Numbered from the stretch's first letter, positions 7,155 to 14,653 are shown. The stretch is 30,714 nucleotides of DNA from Bacteroidota bacterium (GCA_023459355.1 JAEWUM010000043.1:1-30714); one strand, 5' to 3'. A program made the numbers and translations. Notes: generated from the sequence alone by a model not told the origin.

Positions 7155-8057
7155 TTATTTAATAAAGTTCCTGCCGAGATATTGCTGAAAACTTTCTTTG
7201 TATTGTTCTCCGATTGGAATGAATTTCTTTTGCTCAATGAATATCCTGTTTTTTTCTACTGCCTGAATTTTATCGAGGTTGACAATAAAGGATCGCTGCA
7301 CCCGCATAAACCTGTCAGCCGGCAGTTTCGTCTCGATGTTTTTCAATCGCATGAAAGTAGTGATGCTTTCCCCTTTATTCAGGTGTATTTTAATGTATTC
7401 ATTGGCGCTTTCAATATATAAGATATCCGATATAAGTACTTTTACCATCTTTAAATCGGATTTTACATAAATGTATTCGTCAATTTGCTGATTGTCTTGT
7501 TGTACCTGTACCTGTAATTGTTTTTTCTGTTTTTCTTCTTCCATCCAGAAAAGGATAACTTTGTAAGCTGTACCTGTTCCAATCACCAGTAAAGCAATGA
7601 CGAGGCTTTGCAGAAACTGCATTTCAGCGGTTCTTGCTGCTGATTGGTTTTGCAACCTGAATCCTGCTGGTGGAGGCATTCTTTCCGACAACTCCATAGG
7701 AGGCATTCCGGGGCCGAGTTCCATGGGAGGCATGCCGGTTACCGACCGGGTTGTGTAGTTGTTTTCGACCCGGATACTGAAACAGATTATCAGGGGAGTA
7801 ATTGCCAGAATCAATAAAATGTATCTTTCGTATTGCTTCTTTTTAAGATATAGGGGGATTAAAACATAAATGTTGAGTATGAATACGAATAAGAAGGAAG
7901 CGATTTTGATCCAGGATTCCATTATCTGATCCCAAAGCAATATACCTTCAGTCTGGTTGACTCCTATTGGTATAAAGAAAATCATCAGCCATATCAGGAC
8001 AAAAATGGCTGATTCGATGAAAGTAAAACTGACTGATTTCTTTTTTGTGTCCTGCAT
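7155..8057 (-). CDS. Membrane-anchored LytTR transcription regulator (upstream of LRR gene)
   Basis: This 300-residue protein has two hydrophobic segments near residues 10-35 and 48-70, a third at about 80-95, an extramembrane loop, a fourth at about 150-170, a coiled stretch rich in K/Q (EEEKQKKQLQVQVQQDNQQ) and a C-terminal LytTR DNA-binding domain (about 195-300; LYIESANEYIKIHL, RVQRSFIVNLDKIQAVE). No phospho-acceptor receiver domain is present, so any signal must come through the membrane part or a partner. The loop holds a PGMPPMEL repeat (residues about 108-128). It leads directly into the LRR gene, and its own promoter shares its layout with that of the PqqD-like gene. The domain call is firm; signal and targets are inferred. 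Confidence 0.88.
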   Translation of the reverse strand: MQDTKKKSVSFTFIESAIFVLIWLMIFFIPIGVNQTEGILLWDQIMESWIKIASFLFVFILNIYVLIPLYLKKKQYERYILLILAITPLIICFSIRVENNYTTRSVTGMPPMELGPGMPPMELSERMPPPAGFRLQNQSAARTAEMQFLQSLVIALLVIGTGTAYKVILFWMEEEKQKKQLQVQVQQDNQQIDEYIYVKSDLKMVKVLISDILYIESANEYIKIHLNKGESITTFMRLKNIETKLPADRFMRVQRSFIVNLDKIQAVEKNRIFIEQKKFIPIGEQYKESFQQYLGRNFIK

Positions 8058-8078
8058 GGAAAGCGTAAAAAATTTGAT

Positions 8079-8147
8079 GCAAATATAACCTTCATCATGT
8101 TACAACACAAATTATATCAGTATAAGCGCTGATTTTTTCAGTGAAAT
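8079..8147 (-). promoter_or_regulatory. LytTR gene promoter with paired CAGT sites
   Basis: On the minus strand the -7 box TATATTTGC (8079-8087) and TTTG (CAAA on plus, 8108-8111) are separated by 20 bp. CAGT occurs at 8118-8121 and 8139-8142, 21 bp apart, the distal one within TTTTCAGTGAAAT (8135-8147). Every distance equals that at the PqqD-like promoter. The distal site overlaps the stop codon of the patatin gene. Confidence 0.7.
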
Positions 8148-8896
8148 CCTTTCGTTTTTAAGACTTCCATTGCCTTCTGATATCCCAGATCGAAGATTTC
8201 CATCACCTTGTCGGTTTCAAACAGATCAAAGTCGTAGATGTTTTCAGGTTCGATGAGGATATCGCATATTGCTTTGTCGGCAAGTGTGTTGGCCCTGAAC
8301 ATGAAGTGGTAGGTTCGAAAAGCCACATCCATGATGTTGACCTTGTACTTTGGGGCTACGAGCGGACCAACGTTAATTCCAATCAATAAATCACATTCCT
8401 TGCGAATTGTTGAAACGGGGAAGTTCTTCAGCAGTCCTCCGTCGACATAATAATTGTTGTTTATTTTCTGGGGCGTAAAAAGTACCGGAATGCTACTTGA
8501 CGCCATCACGGGCTTCAATAAATTACCTTCAGAAAAAGTTTCGGGAACACCGGTGTCAAAATTGGTGGCTACAACTCTGAGTGGGATGCTCAGTTCTTCA
8601 AATGTCTTGGCTTTCAGTTTCCGGCCAAGAAATCGGGCAAATGGAGCAATGCTGAAAAAACCGCCATCGGGAACATCTAATTTCGTCATTTTCTTGAAGC
8701 TGATGTCTTCAAACATTTGTGCAATTTCGATGGGTTTGTGTCCATCGGCATACAGAGCTCCCACAATGGAGCCTGCACTTACGCCGGAAATGATTTCCGG
8801 CTTGATGTTCAGTTCTTCCATTGCCATCAATACACCAGCGTGTGATATTCCCCGGATACCTCCGCCGCTCAAAGCCAAACCAATTTTGTAAGCCAT
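8138..8896 (-). CDS. Patatin-like phospholipase (RssA/NTE type)
   Basis: The 252-residue protein has the full patatin set: oxyanion loop GGGIRG (residues 11-16), nucleophile elbow GVSAGS with Ser40, and the DGG motif (YVDGGLLKNFPV) with the catalytic Asp near residue 152. Such enzymes hydrolyse acyl esters of phospholipids by a Ser-Asp dyad. No signal peptide or extra cyclic-nucleotide domain is seen, so it is the short cytosolic form. It is preceded by a heptamer-repeat hairpin and the second LytTR gene. No clear -7 box was found in the 109-bp gap, so it may be transcribed from the LytTR promoter upstream. Confidence 0.92.
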   Translation of the reverse strand: MAYKIGLALSGGGIRGISHAGVLMAMEELNIKPEIISGVSAGSIVGALYADGHKPIEIAQMFEDISFKKMTKLDVPDGGFFSIAPFARFLGRKLKAKTFEELSIPLRVVATNFDTGVPETFSEGNLLKPVMASSSIPVLFTPQKINNNYYVDGGLLKNFPVSTIRKECDLLIGINVGPLVAPKYKVNIMDVAFRTYHFMFRANTLADKAICDILIEPENIYDFDLFETDKVMEIFDLGYQKAMEVLKTKGFH

Positions 8897-8901
8897 GTTT
8901 T

Positions 8902-9005
8902 TTAGTGGTTAGTGGTTAGTGGTTAGTGGTTAGTGGTTAGTGGTTAGTTATTGTTGAGTAGTTATACGTGTAATTATCCACTAACCACTAACCACTAACC
9001 ACTAA
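8902..9005. repeat. Inverted arrays of TTAGTGG heptamers
   Basis: Six perfect tandem copies of TTAGTGG run from 8902 to 8943 with a partial seventh (ttagtta), followed by a 27-bp spacer and four copies of the reverse complement CCACTAA at 8978-9005. The two arrays can form a stem of about 28 bp. It fills almost the whole gap between the patatin start codon (8896) and the second LytTR stop (9006). Confidence 0.9.
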
Positions 9006-9866
9006 TTATATCGAGTACTGCGAAAACTTCTCCATCACCTTGTCGTAATATGTTTTTGTGACCGGGATGTCGGGTGCGTTCGGGGCGTCAAGTTCCAGAA
9101 AAATACCTGCTTTGGTTTTTCTGAGTACCTTCACTTTGTCTAAGTTGATGATGTAGGAACGGTGACAACGAACCAACGGGGTTTCTTTTGTCAGGTTCTC
9201 TTCTATCCATTTTAATGAATTTCTTATCAGGAAATTGGCAATTTTTTCTTTGTTGATATAATGGATGGTGGCATAATTGTCTGCCGAATCAATGTAGATT
9301 AAATTATCCAGCATGATTGAGATTTTTAGCTCTCCTTTTTCATCGGTAAATCCAATCAGGCCTTTTTTGGGAATCTCAGTTAATGTTCTCTGGGTAACTC
9401 TTTCATTTAATAACCGGTTCTTATCCTTCCATGAGAAATACAAAAATGACATGGTATAAGGAATTAAGAGTACCAGACTGGTGTTGACGGCTGAGTTTTT
9501 CAACAGGATGAAAAAATCTCTTTCTTCTCCTCCTTTCGGAACAAATTTCGAGAAAAGAGCGTAGAACATCGACATGGCAATGATTTCAGCAAATACCCAA
9601 ACGGCATATTGCAGGTAATTGACCTCATTTTTTCTCGTATACAACCCAAGAAACAACCGGCTTATTACTACCACGAGCATGCCGGTCAGTATGATTAAAC
9701 TGGAAAAAAAGAAGTAGTTAAAGTCTGAAACGCCCTGATACCAGTCTCTGGAACCAAAAGGCTGGAAGATATTAATAAAAAGCAAAGCAAAAAATGCCGT
9801 GAACAATATCATGTGTGTGGTATTGCGCTTTTCAAGCAGGTAACAAGGAATTTTTTGATCCACCAT
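9006..9866 (-). CDS. Membrane-anchored LytTR transcription regulator (upstream of patatin gene)
   Basis: The 286-residue protein has four hydrophobic segments (about residues 18-36, 48-70, 85-105 and 122-142), a short charged linker and a C-terminal LytTR domain (about 180-280; NLIYIDSADNYATIHYINKEK, LVRCHRSYIINLDKVKVLRK). As with the other LytTR gene there is no receiver domain. It is distinct in sequence from that paralogue, so the two are not a recent duplication. The -7 box TACCTTTGC lies at 9892-9900 on the minus strand, with TCCC-centred direct repeats upstream. The patatin gene follows across a repeat hairpin, and the DUF6051 gene diverges from it. Confidence 0.88.
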   Translation of the reverse strand: MVDQKIPCYLLEKRNTTHMILFTAFFALLFINIFQPFGSRDWYQGVSDFNYFFFSSLIILTGMLVVVISRLFLGLYTRKNEVNYLQYAVWVFAEIIAMSMFYALFSKFVPKGGEERDFFILLKNSAVNTSLVLLIPYTMSFLYFSWKDKNRLLNERVTQRTLTEIPKKGLIGFTDEKGELKISIMLDNLIYIDSADNYATIHYINKEKIANFLIRNSLKWIEENLTKETPLVRCHRSYIINLDKVKVLRKTKAGIFLELDAPNAPDIPVTKTYYDKVMEKFSQYSI

Positions 9867-9891
9867 TTTTAGTTTAATTATTTTGAACCTC

Positions 9892-9998
9892 GCAAAGGTA
9901 AATTTTTATATTCATTAATGCAATAAGTTAATCCCCGGATGATGTTTTTTAGTCCCTGTATATTTTTTTTAGTCCCGCATTGGCCTTTTTAATCCCTT
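9892..9998 (-). promoter_or_regulatory. LytTR promoter with 20-21-bp phased TTTTTAGTCCC repeats
   Basis: The minus-strand -7 box TACCTTTGC (9892-9900) has TTATTG (plus CAATAA, 9921-9926) at the -33 position. Upstream are direct repeats TTAATCCCC, TTTTTAGTCCC (9946-9956), TTTTTAGTCCC (9966-9976) and TTTTTAATCCC (9986-9996), with TCCC at 9932, 9953, 9973 and 9993. These spacings (21, 20, 20 bp) place all copies on one face of the helix, as LytTR sites require. Confidence 0.65.
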
Positions 9999-10022
9999 GT
10001 TATGTCTGGATTTCTCAGAAAG

Positions 10023-10054
10023 TTGTCCTGATATTTACTATGTAGTTTATTTGC
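10023..10054 (+). promoter_or_regulatory. Probable promoter of the DUF6051 gene
   Basis: TTTATTTGC at 10046-10054 differs by one base from the TAnnTTTG consensus, and TTG at 10023-10025 sits 20 bp upstream. Transcription would start about 10 bp before the ATG at 10071. The phased AGTCCC repeats lie 25-75 bp upstream and could serve this promoter too. Confidence 0.5.
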
Positions 10055-10070
10055 AAATAAAAAAATCACC

Positions 10071-11198
10071 ATGTCATACTCGACTCGCTTTCAGGAACTT
10101 TCATTGCAGTTTAAAATCGGCAGAAATACAGAAATAGAAAACGCAGGCGTTTCGGTTGTTTTCTTCCCGTTTAAAAGTCACCGCTCTTTTACCGGTGTAT
10201 CGGGTGAAATAAATTCCTTTATTATTTCCGACTCGGTTGAAGAAAATGAGGTATTTGAATATCCGGTTTTTGTGCCGTCGGATGTAAGAAGGCATCATGA
10301 AGTTATTTTATTGTTACACGGATTAAATGAGCGTAACTGGTCGAAATATTTACCCTGGGCGGAGTATCTCTGTAAGCATACAGGAAAAGCGGTATTGTTA
10401 TTTCCGATAGCTTATCACGTGAACAGATCTCCGCATAGTTGGTCAAATCCCCGGTTTTTGCAAAAGATTCTGGATTTAAGAAGGACATTACACGGCAATG
10501 ACCGTTCTTTGAGTTTTGCTAATGTGGCGCTTAGCGAACGGTTGAGTCATAATCCGCAGCGGTTTTATAGTTCGGGACGACAGAGTTTCGACGATATTGT
10601 CAAGTTGATTGGGGATATTAAAGCAGGGAAACATCCTTTGTTTGATAAAAAAACAAAGTTTGATGTGTTTGCCTATTCAATCGGAGCTTTTTTGTCGCAG
10701 GTACTTTTCTTAAATAATCCGAATGATTATTTCTCTGATTCGAAGCTTTTTATGTTTTGCGGAGGTAGTATTTTTAATTCGATGTGTGGTGAGTCACGTA
10801 GCATCATGGATAAAAAAAGTTATGAGCAGTTGTTTGAGTATTACCAGACTGGCTTTTGGGCTGAAAAAATTGCAGTTAATACCGGCGATGAGGTTATGGC
10901 ATCTTTTTATAGTATGCTTACGCCCGAAAATGAAAGAGATAATAGGACCTCTTTATTCCGTCAGATGAAAGACAGAATAAATGGTGTCTCTCTGGCGCTG
11001 GATAAAGTGATTCCCTATCATGGAGTAGTGCAGGCGCTGGGACATGATTGTGCTTCTAAAACAATAACCTTGCTTGATTTACCTTATGAGTACACACATG
11101 AGGCTCCGTTTCCGGTATCCAAACAAGTTGATAGCCATGAGGTGGATGAGTCATTCCTGCAGGTTTTCAGGCAAGCTGCCGGTTTTCTGGCGAACTAA
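10071..11198 (+). CDS. DUF6051-type alpha/beta-hydrolase-like protein
   Basis: The 375-residue protein has no signal peptide. A hydrolase-like core is suggested by VILLLHGLNERNWSKYLPWAEYL (oxyanion-loop HG near residue 85), the strand AVLLFPIAYHVNRSP, and FDVFAYSIGAFLSQVLF near residue 200, where Ser in A-Y-S-I-G would be the nucleophile (the first Gly of GxSxG is Ala). A late His (THEAPFP or the YHGVV segment) could complete a triad. I associate this arrangement with the Bacteroidota family DUF6051 from memory, without a search. It diverges from the LytTR gene, sharing the phased repeat region, so it may be a target of that regulator. Substrate is unknown. Confidence 0.65.
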   Translation: MSYSTRFQELSLQFKIGRNTEIENAGVSVVFFPFKSHRSFTGVSGEINSFIISDSVEENEVFEYPVFVPSDVRRHHEVILLLHGLNERNWSKYLPWAEYLCKHTGKAVLLFPIAYHVNRSPHSWSNPRFLQKILDLRRTLHGNDRSLSFANVALSERLSHNPQRFYSSGRQSFDDIVKLIGDIKAGKHPLFDKKTKFDVFAYSIGAFLSQVLFLNNPNDYFSDSKLFMFCGGSIFNSMCGESRSIMDKKSYEQLFEYYQTGFWAEKIAVNTGDEVMASFYSMLTPENERDNRTSLFRQMKDRINGVSLALDKVIPYHGVVQALGHDCASKTITLLDLPYEYTHEAPFPVSKQVDSHEVDESFLQVFRQAAGFLAN

Positions 11199-11242
11199 TT
11201 TATGTTTTCCGTTCTTCGCTCTCTAATGTGATTTAATCGTAA

Positions 11243-12607
11243 TTAATTCTTGATAAGCTTGAGTGTTTCTTCCAGAGAGCAAAATTGCTGTTCGCCGGTT
11301 TTCATGTTTTTCAGCATGACCTTGTTTTCATTCATTTCATTTTCCCCTACAATGGCAACAAAAGGTATATTTTTATTATCTGCGTAGCTCATTTGTTTTT
11401 TCATTTTAGCCGGTTCAGGGTAGATTTCACAATTTACACCATTTTCGCGCAGTACCTTTAGCCAGGGAAGACAATACATCAACTCTTTTTCTCCAAAGCT
11501 TACAAATAATATTTGTGTTTGTTCTTCAGATGTTTCCGGATACAGATTGAGATGGTTCAGCACATCGTAAATGCGATCTGCGCCGAATGAGATACCCACG
11601 CCGGATACACCCGGCATACCAAACACCCCCGTCAGGTTGTCATAACGACCTCCTCCGGTGATGCTGCCAATTTCCACATCCAGCGCCTTCACCTCAAAAA
11701 TGGCTCCTGTGTAGTAGTTCAGTCCACGGGCAAGTGTCAGATCCAGTTCTAATCTGGTTTTGATTTGCATGGTTTCGCAGAGGCCGAATATGGTTTCCAT
11801 TTCATCAATGCCTTTCAGACCCGTTTCAGAAGTAGCCAACACAGATTTCAGCTGATTCAGCTTCTCTGAATTTGTTCCGCTGAGTTTGAGGATGGGCTGT
11901 AATTTATCAATTGCATCCTGTGATATACCTTTTGAAGCAATTTCCTCGTTGACTTTTTCAAGTCCGATTTTATCCAGCTTATCAATGGCAACCGTTATGT
12001 CGGTAATTTTTTCAGCTTCTCCAATGATTTCAGCGATGCCCGACAGAATTTTGCGGTTATTGATTTTAATGACCACATTAATTTTCAGTCGGCGATACAC
12101 TTCGTCCACAATCTGGATCAGTTCCAGCTCATTCAGCAGGGAGTCGCTTCCCACCACATCCACATCGCACTGGTAAAACTCGCGATACCTGCCTTTTTGT
12201 GGCCGGTCTGCACGCCATACGGGTTGTATCTGATATCTTTTGAAAGGGAATGAGATTTTGTCGCGGTTTTGTACCACGAAACGGGCAAAAGGGACAGTAA
12301 GATCGTAACGCAAGCCTTTCTCTGCGATCTTGTTTGTTAATTTGATACTGTTTCTTTCAAGTAATTCAGTATCGTTGACGTTAGTTAGAAAGTCACCAGA
12401 ATTCAAGATTTTAAATAACAATTTATCTCCCTCTTCCCCGTATTTTCCCATCAACGTGGATAGATTTTCCATGGCAGGCGTTTCAATTTGTTGAAAGCCA
12501 TATAATTGGAAAACTGACTTGATGGTGTTGAAGATATAGTTGCGATTCGCCATTTCCTGTGGTGTGAAATCGCGGGTTCCTTTTGGTATGGAGGGTTTCT
12601 GGGACAT
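11243..12607 (-). CDS. hisS: Histidyl-tRNA synthetase
   Basis: The 454-residue class II synthetase attaches His to tRNA-His. Motif 1 region (GTRDFTPQEM), motif 2 (RYREFYQCDVDVVG), the histidine-specific loop LARGLNYYTGAIFEV and motif 3 (GVGISFGADRIYDVL) are all present, followed by an anticodon-binding domain from about residue 355. Length fits the family. The ATG at 12607 is preceded by two TATCTTTGC boxes. It converges with the DUF6051 gene, 44 bp apart, with no evident terminator between them. Confidence 0.97.
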   Translation of the reverse strand: MSQKPSIPKGTRDFTPQEMANRNYIFNTIKSVFQLYGFQQIETPAMENLSTLMGKYGEEGDKLLFKILNSGDFLTNVNDTELLERNSIKLTNKIAEKGLRYDLTVPFARFVVQNRDKISFPFKRYQIQPVWRADRPQKGRYREFYQCDVDVVGSDSLLNELELIQIVDEVYRRLKINVVIKINNRKILSGIAEIIGEAEKITDITVAIDKLDKIGLEKVNEEIASKGISQDAIDKLQPILKLSGTNSEKLNQLKSVLATSETGLKGIDEMETIFGLCETMQIKTRLELDLTLARGLNYYTGAIFEVKALDVEIGSITGGGRYDNLTGVFGMPGVSGVGISFGADRIYDVLNHLNLYPETSEEQTQILFVSFGEKELMYCLPWLKVLRENGVNCEIYPEPAKMKKQMSYADNKNIPFVAIVGENEMNENKVMLKNMKTGEQQFCSLEETLKLIKN

Positions 12608-12635
12608 GTTATTGCAAATATAGGTTTAAATTCAT

Positions 12636-12671
12636 GCAAAGATAAACTTTAACATCGTATTTGCAAAGATA
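12636..12671 (-). promoter_or_regulatory. Two tandem -7 boxes upstream of hisS
   Basis: On the minus strand TATCTTTGC occurs at 12636-12644 and again at 12663-12671, 27 bp apart. Either could start hisS transcription. The upstream copy borders the rpsO terminator stem (12681-12714), where a -33 element would fall. Confidence 0.55.
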
Positions 12672-12680
12672 GTTTGAACA

Positions 12681-12714
12681 AAAAAGGCATCTCAAGAAAT
12701 TGAAACGCCTTTTT
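12681..12714 (-). terminator. rpsO terminator
   Basis: AAAAAGGC (12681-12688) pairs with GCCTTTTT (12707-12714), with a further TCAA/TTGA pair inside the loop region. On the minus strand the stem ends in a T-run, 19 bp after the rpsO stop codon. It also has the look of a bidirectional terminator. Confidence 0.75.
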
Positions 12715-12733
12715 AATGAGATTCGGAATGAAA

Positions 12734-13003
12734 TTATTTTCTGATTCCCAGTTCTTTGATAATTGCACGGTAACGTTCGATGTCGTTTTTGATTAAATAA
12801 TCGAGTAAGCGACGACGTTTTCCTACCAACATAACCAAAGCGCGTTCTGTACTGAAGTCTTTTTTGTTCTGTTTCAGGTGCTCTGTCAAATGGTTGATAC
12901 GGAAAGTAAACAATGCAATCTGGGCTTCAGGTGAGCCTGTGTCAGTAGCTGATTTGCCATGTTTTGCAAACAGTTCCTGTTTTTTTTCAGCTGTTAAATA
13001 CAT
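12734..13003 (-). CDS. rpsO: 30S ribosomal protein S15
   Basis: The 89-residue protein matches S15 over its full length, with TGSPEAQIALFTFRINHLTEHLKQNKKDFSTERALVMLVGKRRRLLDYL at its core. S15 binds 16S rRNA at the platform of the small subunit early in assembly. It stands alone, with its own promoter and terminator, rather than next to pnp. Confidence 0.97.
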   Translation of the reverse strand: MYLTAEKKQELFAKHGKSATDTGSPEAQIALFTFRINHLTEHLKQNKKDFSTERALVMLVGKRRRLLDYLIKNDIERYRAIIKELGIRK

Positions 13004-13073
13004 GATAATGTGTAAATTTAATTAATAAATAGAATTTAAGCCACATTGGACTTGCCTTCATTTTTTTGAGTGC

Positions 13074-13105
13074 GCAAAGATAATAATAATTTGGTTAACT
13101 ACAAA
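13074..13105 (-). promoter_or_regulatory. rpsO promoter
   Basis: On the minus strand TATCTTTGC (13074-13082) is preceded by 19 bp and TTTGT (CAAA on plus, 13102-13105), a near-ideal Bacteroidota promoter. The leader to the ATG is about 60 nt, long enough for S15 autoregulation, though no specific fold was worked out. Confidence 0.7.
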
Positions 13106-13116
13106 TAATCAGTTAA

Positions 13117-13776
13117 TTATTCTTTCCAAGCCCGCAGAATCTCTCTTTTTCCCGGAGGCCCCGGAATACGTTCTACTGAAAATCTTGCCGATTGTAAGGC
13201 TCGCCTGACAATTCCCTTGGCACAATACGTGGTCAGGATGGCGCCTGGATTACAATGTTTATAAAGCATCCTGAAGCGATCTTCAGTCCACATCTCAGGT
13301 TGTTTCTCTGGAGAAAATGCATCGAAATAGATTAAATCGTATTGCCCGGTTAATGTCATGCACGAGAAATCTTCCTGAATTTTATACAGTTCAAAATATG
13401 GAGTGACTTGAATGCGATTTTGCCAGGGTGCGGTGTGCAATTGGTAAAATACATCTTTTTTTTCGGGTGCTAATAAATCAGGGTAATTCAACAAACAAGC
13501 AGATTCAGTTGATAATGGATAAAGTTCAATTGTTGTATACTGTATCTTTTGTTGTGAAGATTCACTTTCAAGCAGGGTTAGAAATGTATTTAATCCGGTG
13601 CCGAAGCCAATTTCAAGCACTTGCAACGTATCTTTTGCGCACGTTTTCAACCCAGCATCAATAAAAATATGTCCCGATTCCTGAATAGCGCCATGAATTG
13701 AATGGTAGGTTTCATTCAGCTTGTTGTGCCGTAGTGAATGAGAACCGTCTTCGGTGAGGATTATGTCGGGGGGCAT
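13117..13776 (-). CDS. mnmD: MnmD-type tRNA (mnm5s2U34)-forming methyltransferase
   Basis: The 219-residue protein corresponds to the methyltransferase half of MnmC (DUF752). The SAM-binding loop LEIGFGTGLNTFLTLLES is near residues 57-74, and the acidic motif YDLIYFDAFSPEKQPEMWTEDRF near 142-164 is diagnostic. It would methylate the 5-aminomethyl group on U34 of certain tRNAs, the last step of mnm5s2U formation. The oxidoreductase half of MnmC is missing, as is usual in lineages with a stand-alone MnmD. The rubrerythrin terminator lies directly upstream. Confidence 0.9.
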   Translation of the reverse strand: MPPDIILTEDGSHSLRHNKLNETYHSIHGAIQESGHIFIDAGLKTCAKDTLQVLEIGFGTGLNTFLTLLESESSQQKIQYTTIELYPLSTESACLLNYPDLLAPEKKDVFYQLHTAPWQNRIQVTPYFELYKIQEDFSCMTLTGQYDLIYFDAFSPEKQPEMWTEDRFRMLYKHCNPGAILTTYCAKGIVRRALQSARFSVERIPGPPGKREILRAWKE

Positions 13777-13779
13777 GTT

Positions 13780-13818
13780 TTTAAGCGAATAACTAATAGC
13801 GATAAGCTGTAGTTGTAA
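13780..13818. repeat. Degenerate heptamer-period stretch before mnmD
   Basis: The plus-strand text can be cut as aagcgaa/taactaa/tagcgat/aagctgt/agttgta, a loose 7-bp rhythm like the one upstream of rlmI. It begins right after the mnmD start codon (minus strand). The periodicity is degenerate, so support is modest. Confidence 0.35.
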
Positions 13819-13819
13819 T

Positions 13820-13863
13820 AAAGGAACAACCGTAATTCTATGAGATTATTCGGTTGTTCCTTT
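13820..13863 (-). terminator. Rubrerythrin terminator hairpin
   Basis: AAAGGAACAACCG (13820-13832) pairs perfectly with CGGTTGTTCCTTT (13851-13863) around an 18-nt loop. It lies 14 bp past the rubrerythrin stop codon. The 13-bp stem is strong, and the T-run after it on the minus strand is short. Confidence 0.75.
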
Positions 13864-13877
13864 GTGTTTGTCGAATT

Positions 13878-14453
13878 TTAGTAATTGTTTTTCTTTTCTT
13901 CGAAGTAAGCTTGTGGATGGGTACAAGCAGGACAAACTTTTGGAGCATTTTTGCCTTCGTGTACATAACCGCAGTTGCGGCACTGCCACTCGATTTCTTC
14001 GTCGCGGTTAAATACCTTTTCAGCTTCAACTCTTTCAAGTAACTGACGGTAACGTCTTTCGTGTTCTGCTTCTACTTCAGCAATTTTGCGAAATGAAACA
14101 GCGATGGCTTTGAAACCTTCTTTTTCTGCAATGTCAGCAAACATAGGATAGTCATGAGACCATTCTTCATGTTCACCCATCGCTGCTGCCAGTAAATTTT
14201 CAGCCGTTGTGCCTACGATGCCGGCCGGATAAGAAGCATTGATTTCTACCATACCTCCTTCTAAATAACTGAAGAATTTCTTCGCGTGTTCTTTTTCCTG
14301 TTCAGCGGTTTCCATGAAAACACCTGCAATCTGCTCAAATCCTTCTTTTTTTGCCTTGCTCGCAAACATGGTGTAGCGCATGCGGGCCTGACTCTCACCT
14401 GCAAAAGCAATCAATAGATTCTTTTCGGTTTGTGTTCCTTTTAATGATGCCAT
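13878..14453 (-). CDS. rbr: Rubrerythrin
   Basis: The 191-residue protein has an N-terminal ferritin-like four-helix domain with diiron ligands (E20 in FAGESQARMRY, E53-x-x-H56 in EQEKEHAKKF, and later EVEAEHERRY) and a C-terminal rubredoxin domain with two CxxC knuckles (CRNCGY and CPAC). Rubrerythrin reduces hydrogen peroxide with electrons from NAD(P)H through rubredoxin-like carriers and protects anaerobes from oxygen stress. It has its own -7 box (14540-14548) and terminator, so it is monocistronic. Confidence 0.97.
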   Translation of the reverse strand: MASLKGTQTEKNLLIAFAGESQARMRYTMFASKAKKEGFEQIAGVFMETAEQEKEHAKKFFSYLEGGMVEINASYPAGIVGTTAENLLAAAMGEHEEWSHDYPMFADIAEKEGFKAIAVSFRKIAEVEAEHERRYRQLLERVEAEKVFNRDEEIEWQCRNCGYVHEGKNAPKVCPACTHPQAYFEEKKNNY

Positions 14454-14539
14454 TTTTGTAGTTTTAAAGATGAATATTTATTTCATTTTTTATTATGTGT
14501 CTATCTGTTAATGTGTCAATGAGTTTGGTTCACACCCTT

Positions 14540-14548
14540 GCAAAGATA
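14540..14548 (-). promoter_or_regulatory. Rubrerythrin -7 box
   Basis: TATCTTTGC on the minus strand, 87 bp upstream of the start codon, matches the -7 consensus. A clear -33 partner was not identified. The ABC-F box diverges from it about 100 bp away. Confidence 0.6.
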
Positions 14549-14644
14549 GCTTTTTTGTTTGTTTCGAAAAAGAGAGTCCGGCGTTTTTTAGTCTGTTTTG
14601 TTAATTTGTAATCATTCCAAACTTCGGGTCTGCTACAAAAAGCG

Positions 14645-14653
14645 TATCTTTGC
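14645..14653 (+). promoter_or_regulatory. ABC-F gene -7 box
   Basis: TATCTTTGC on the plus strand, 94 bp upstream of the ATG. The leader that follows carries the direct repeat aaaccatataaaccatataa (about 14675-14694) and a heptamer-rhythm stretch (ccgtttt/ccgctaa/ccaacta/attgcta/attaact, about 14709-14743). Confidence 0.6.

Noticed and set aside
8902..9005. CRISPR array
   Set aside because: The unit is 7 bp with no spacers, and the two halves are inverted.
9946..9996. CRISPR-like or insertion-site repeats
   Set aside because: Short 11-bp words at 20-bp period fit regulator sites in a divergent promoter region much better.
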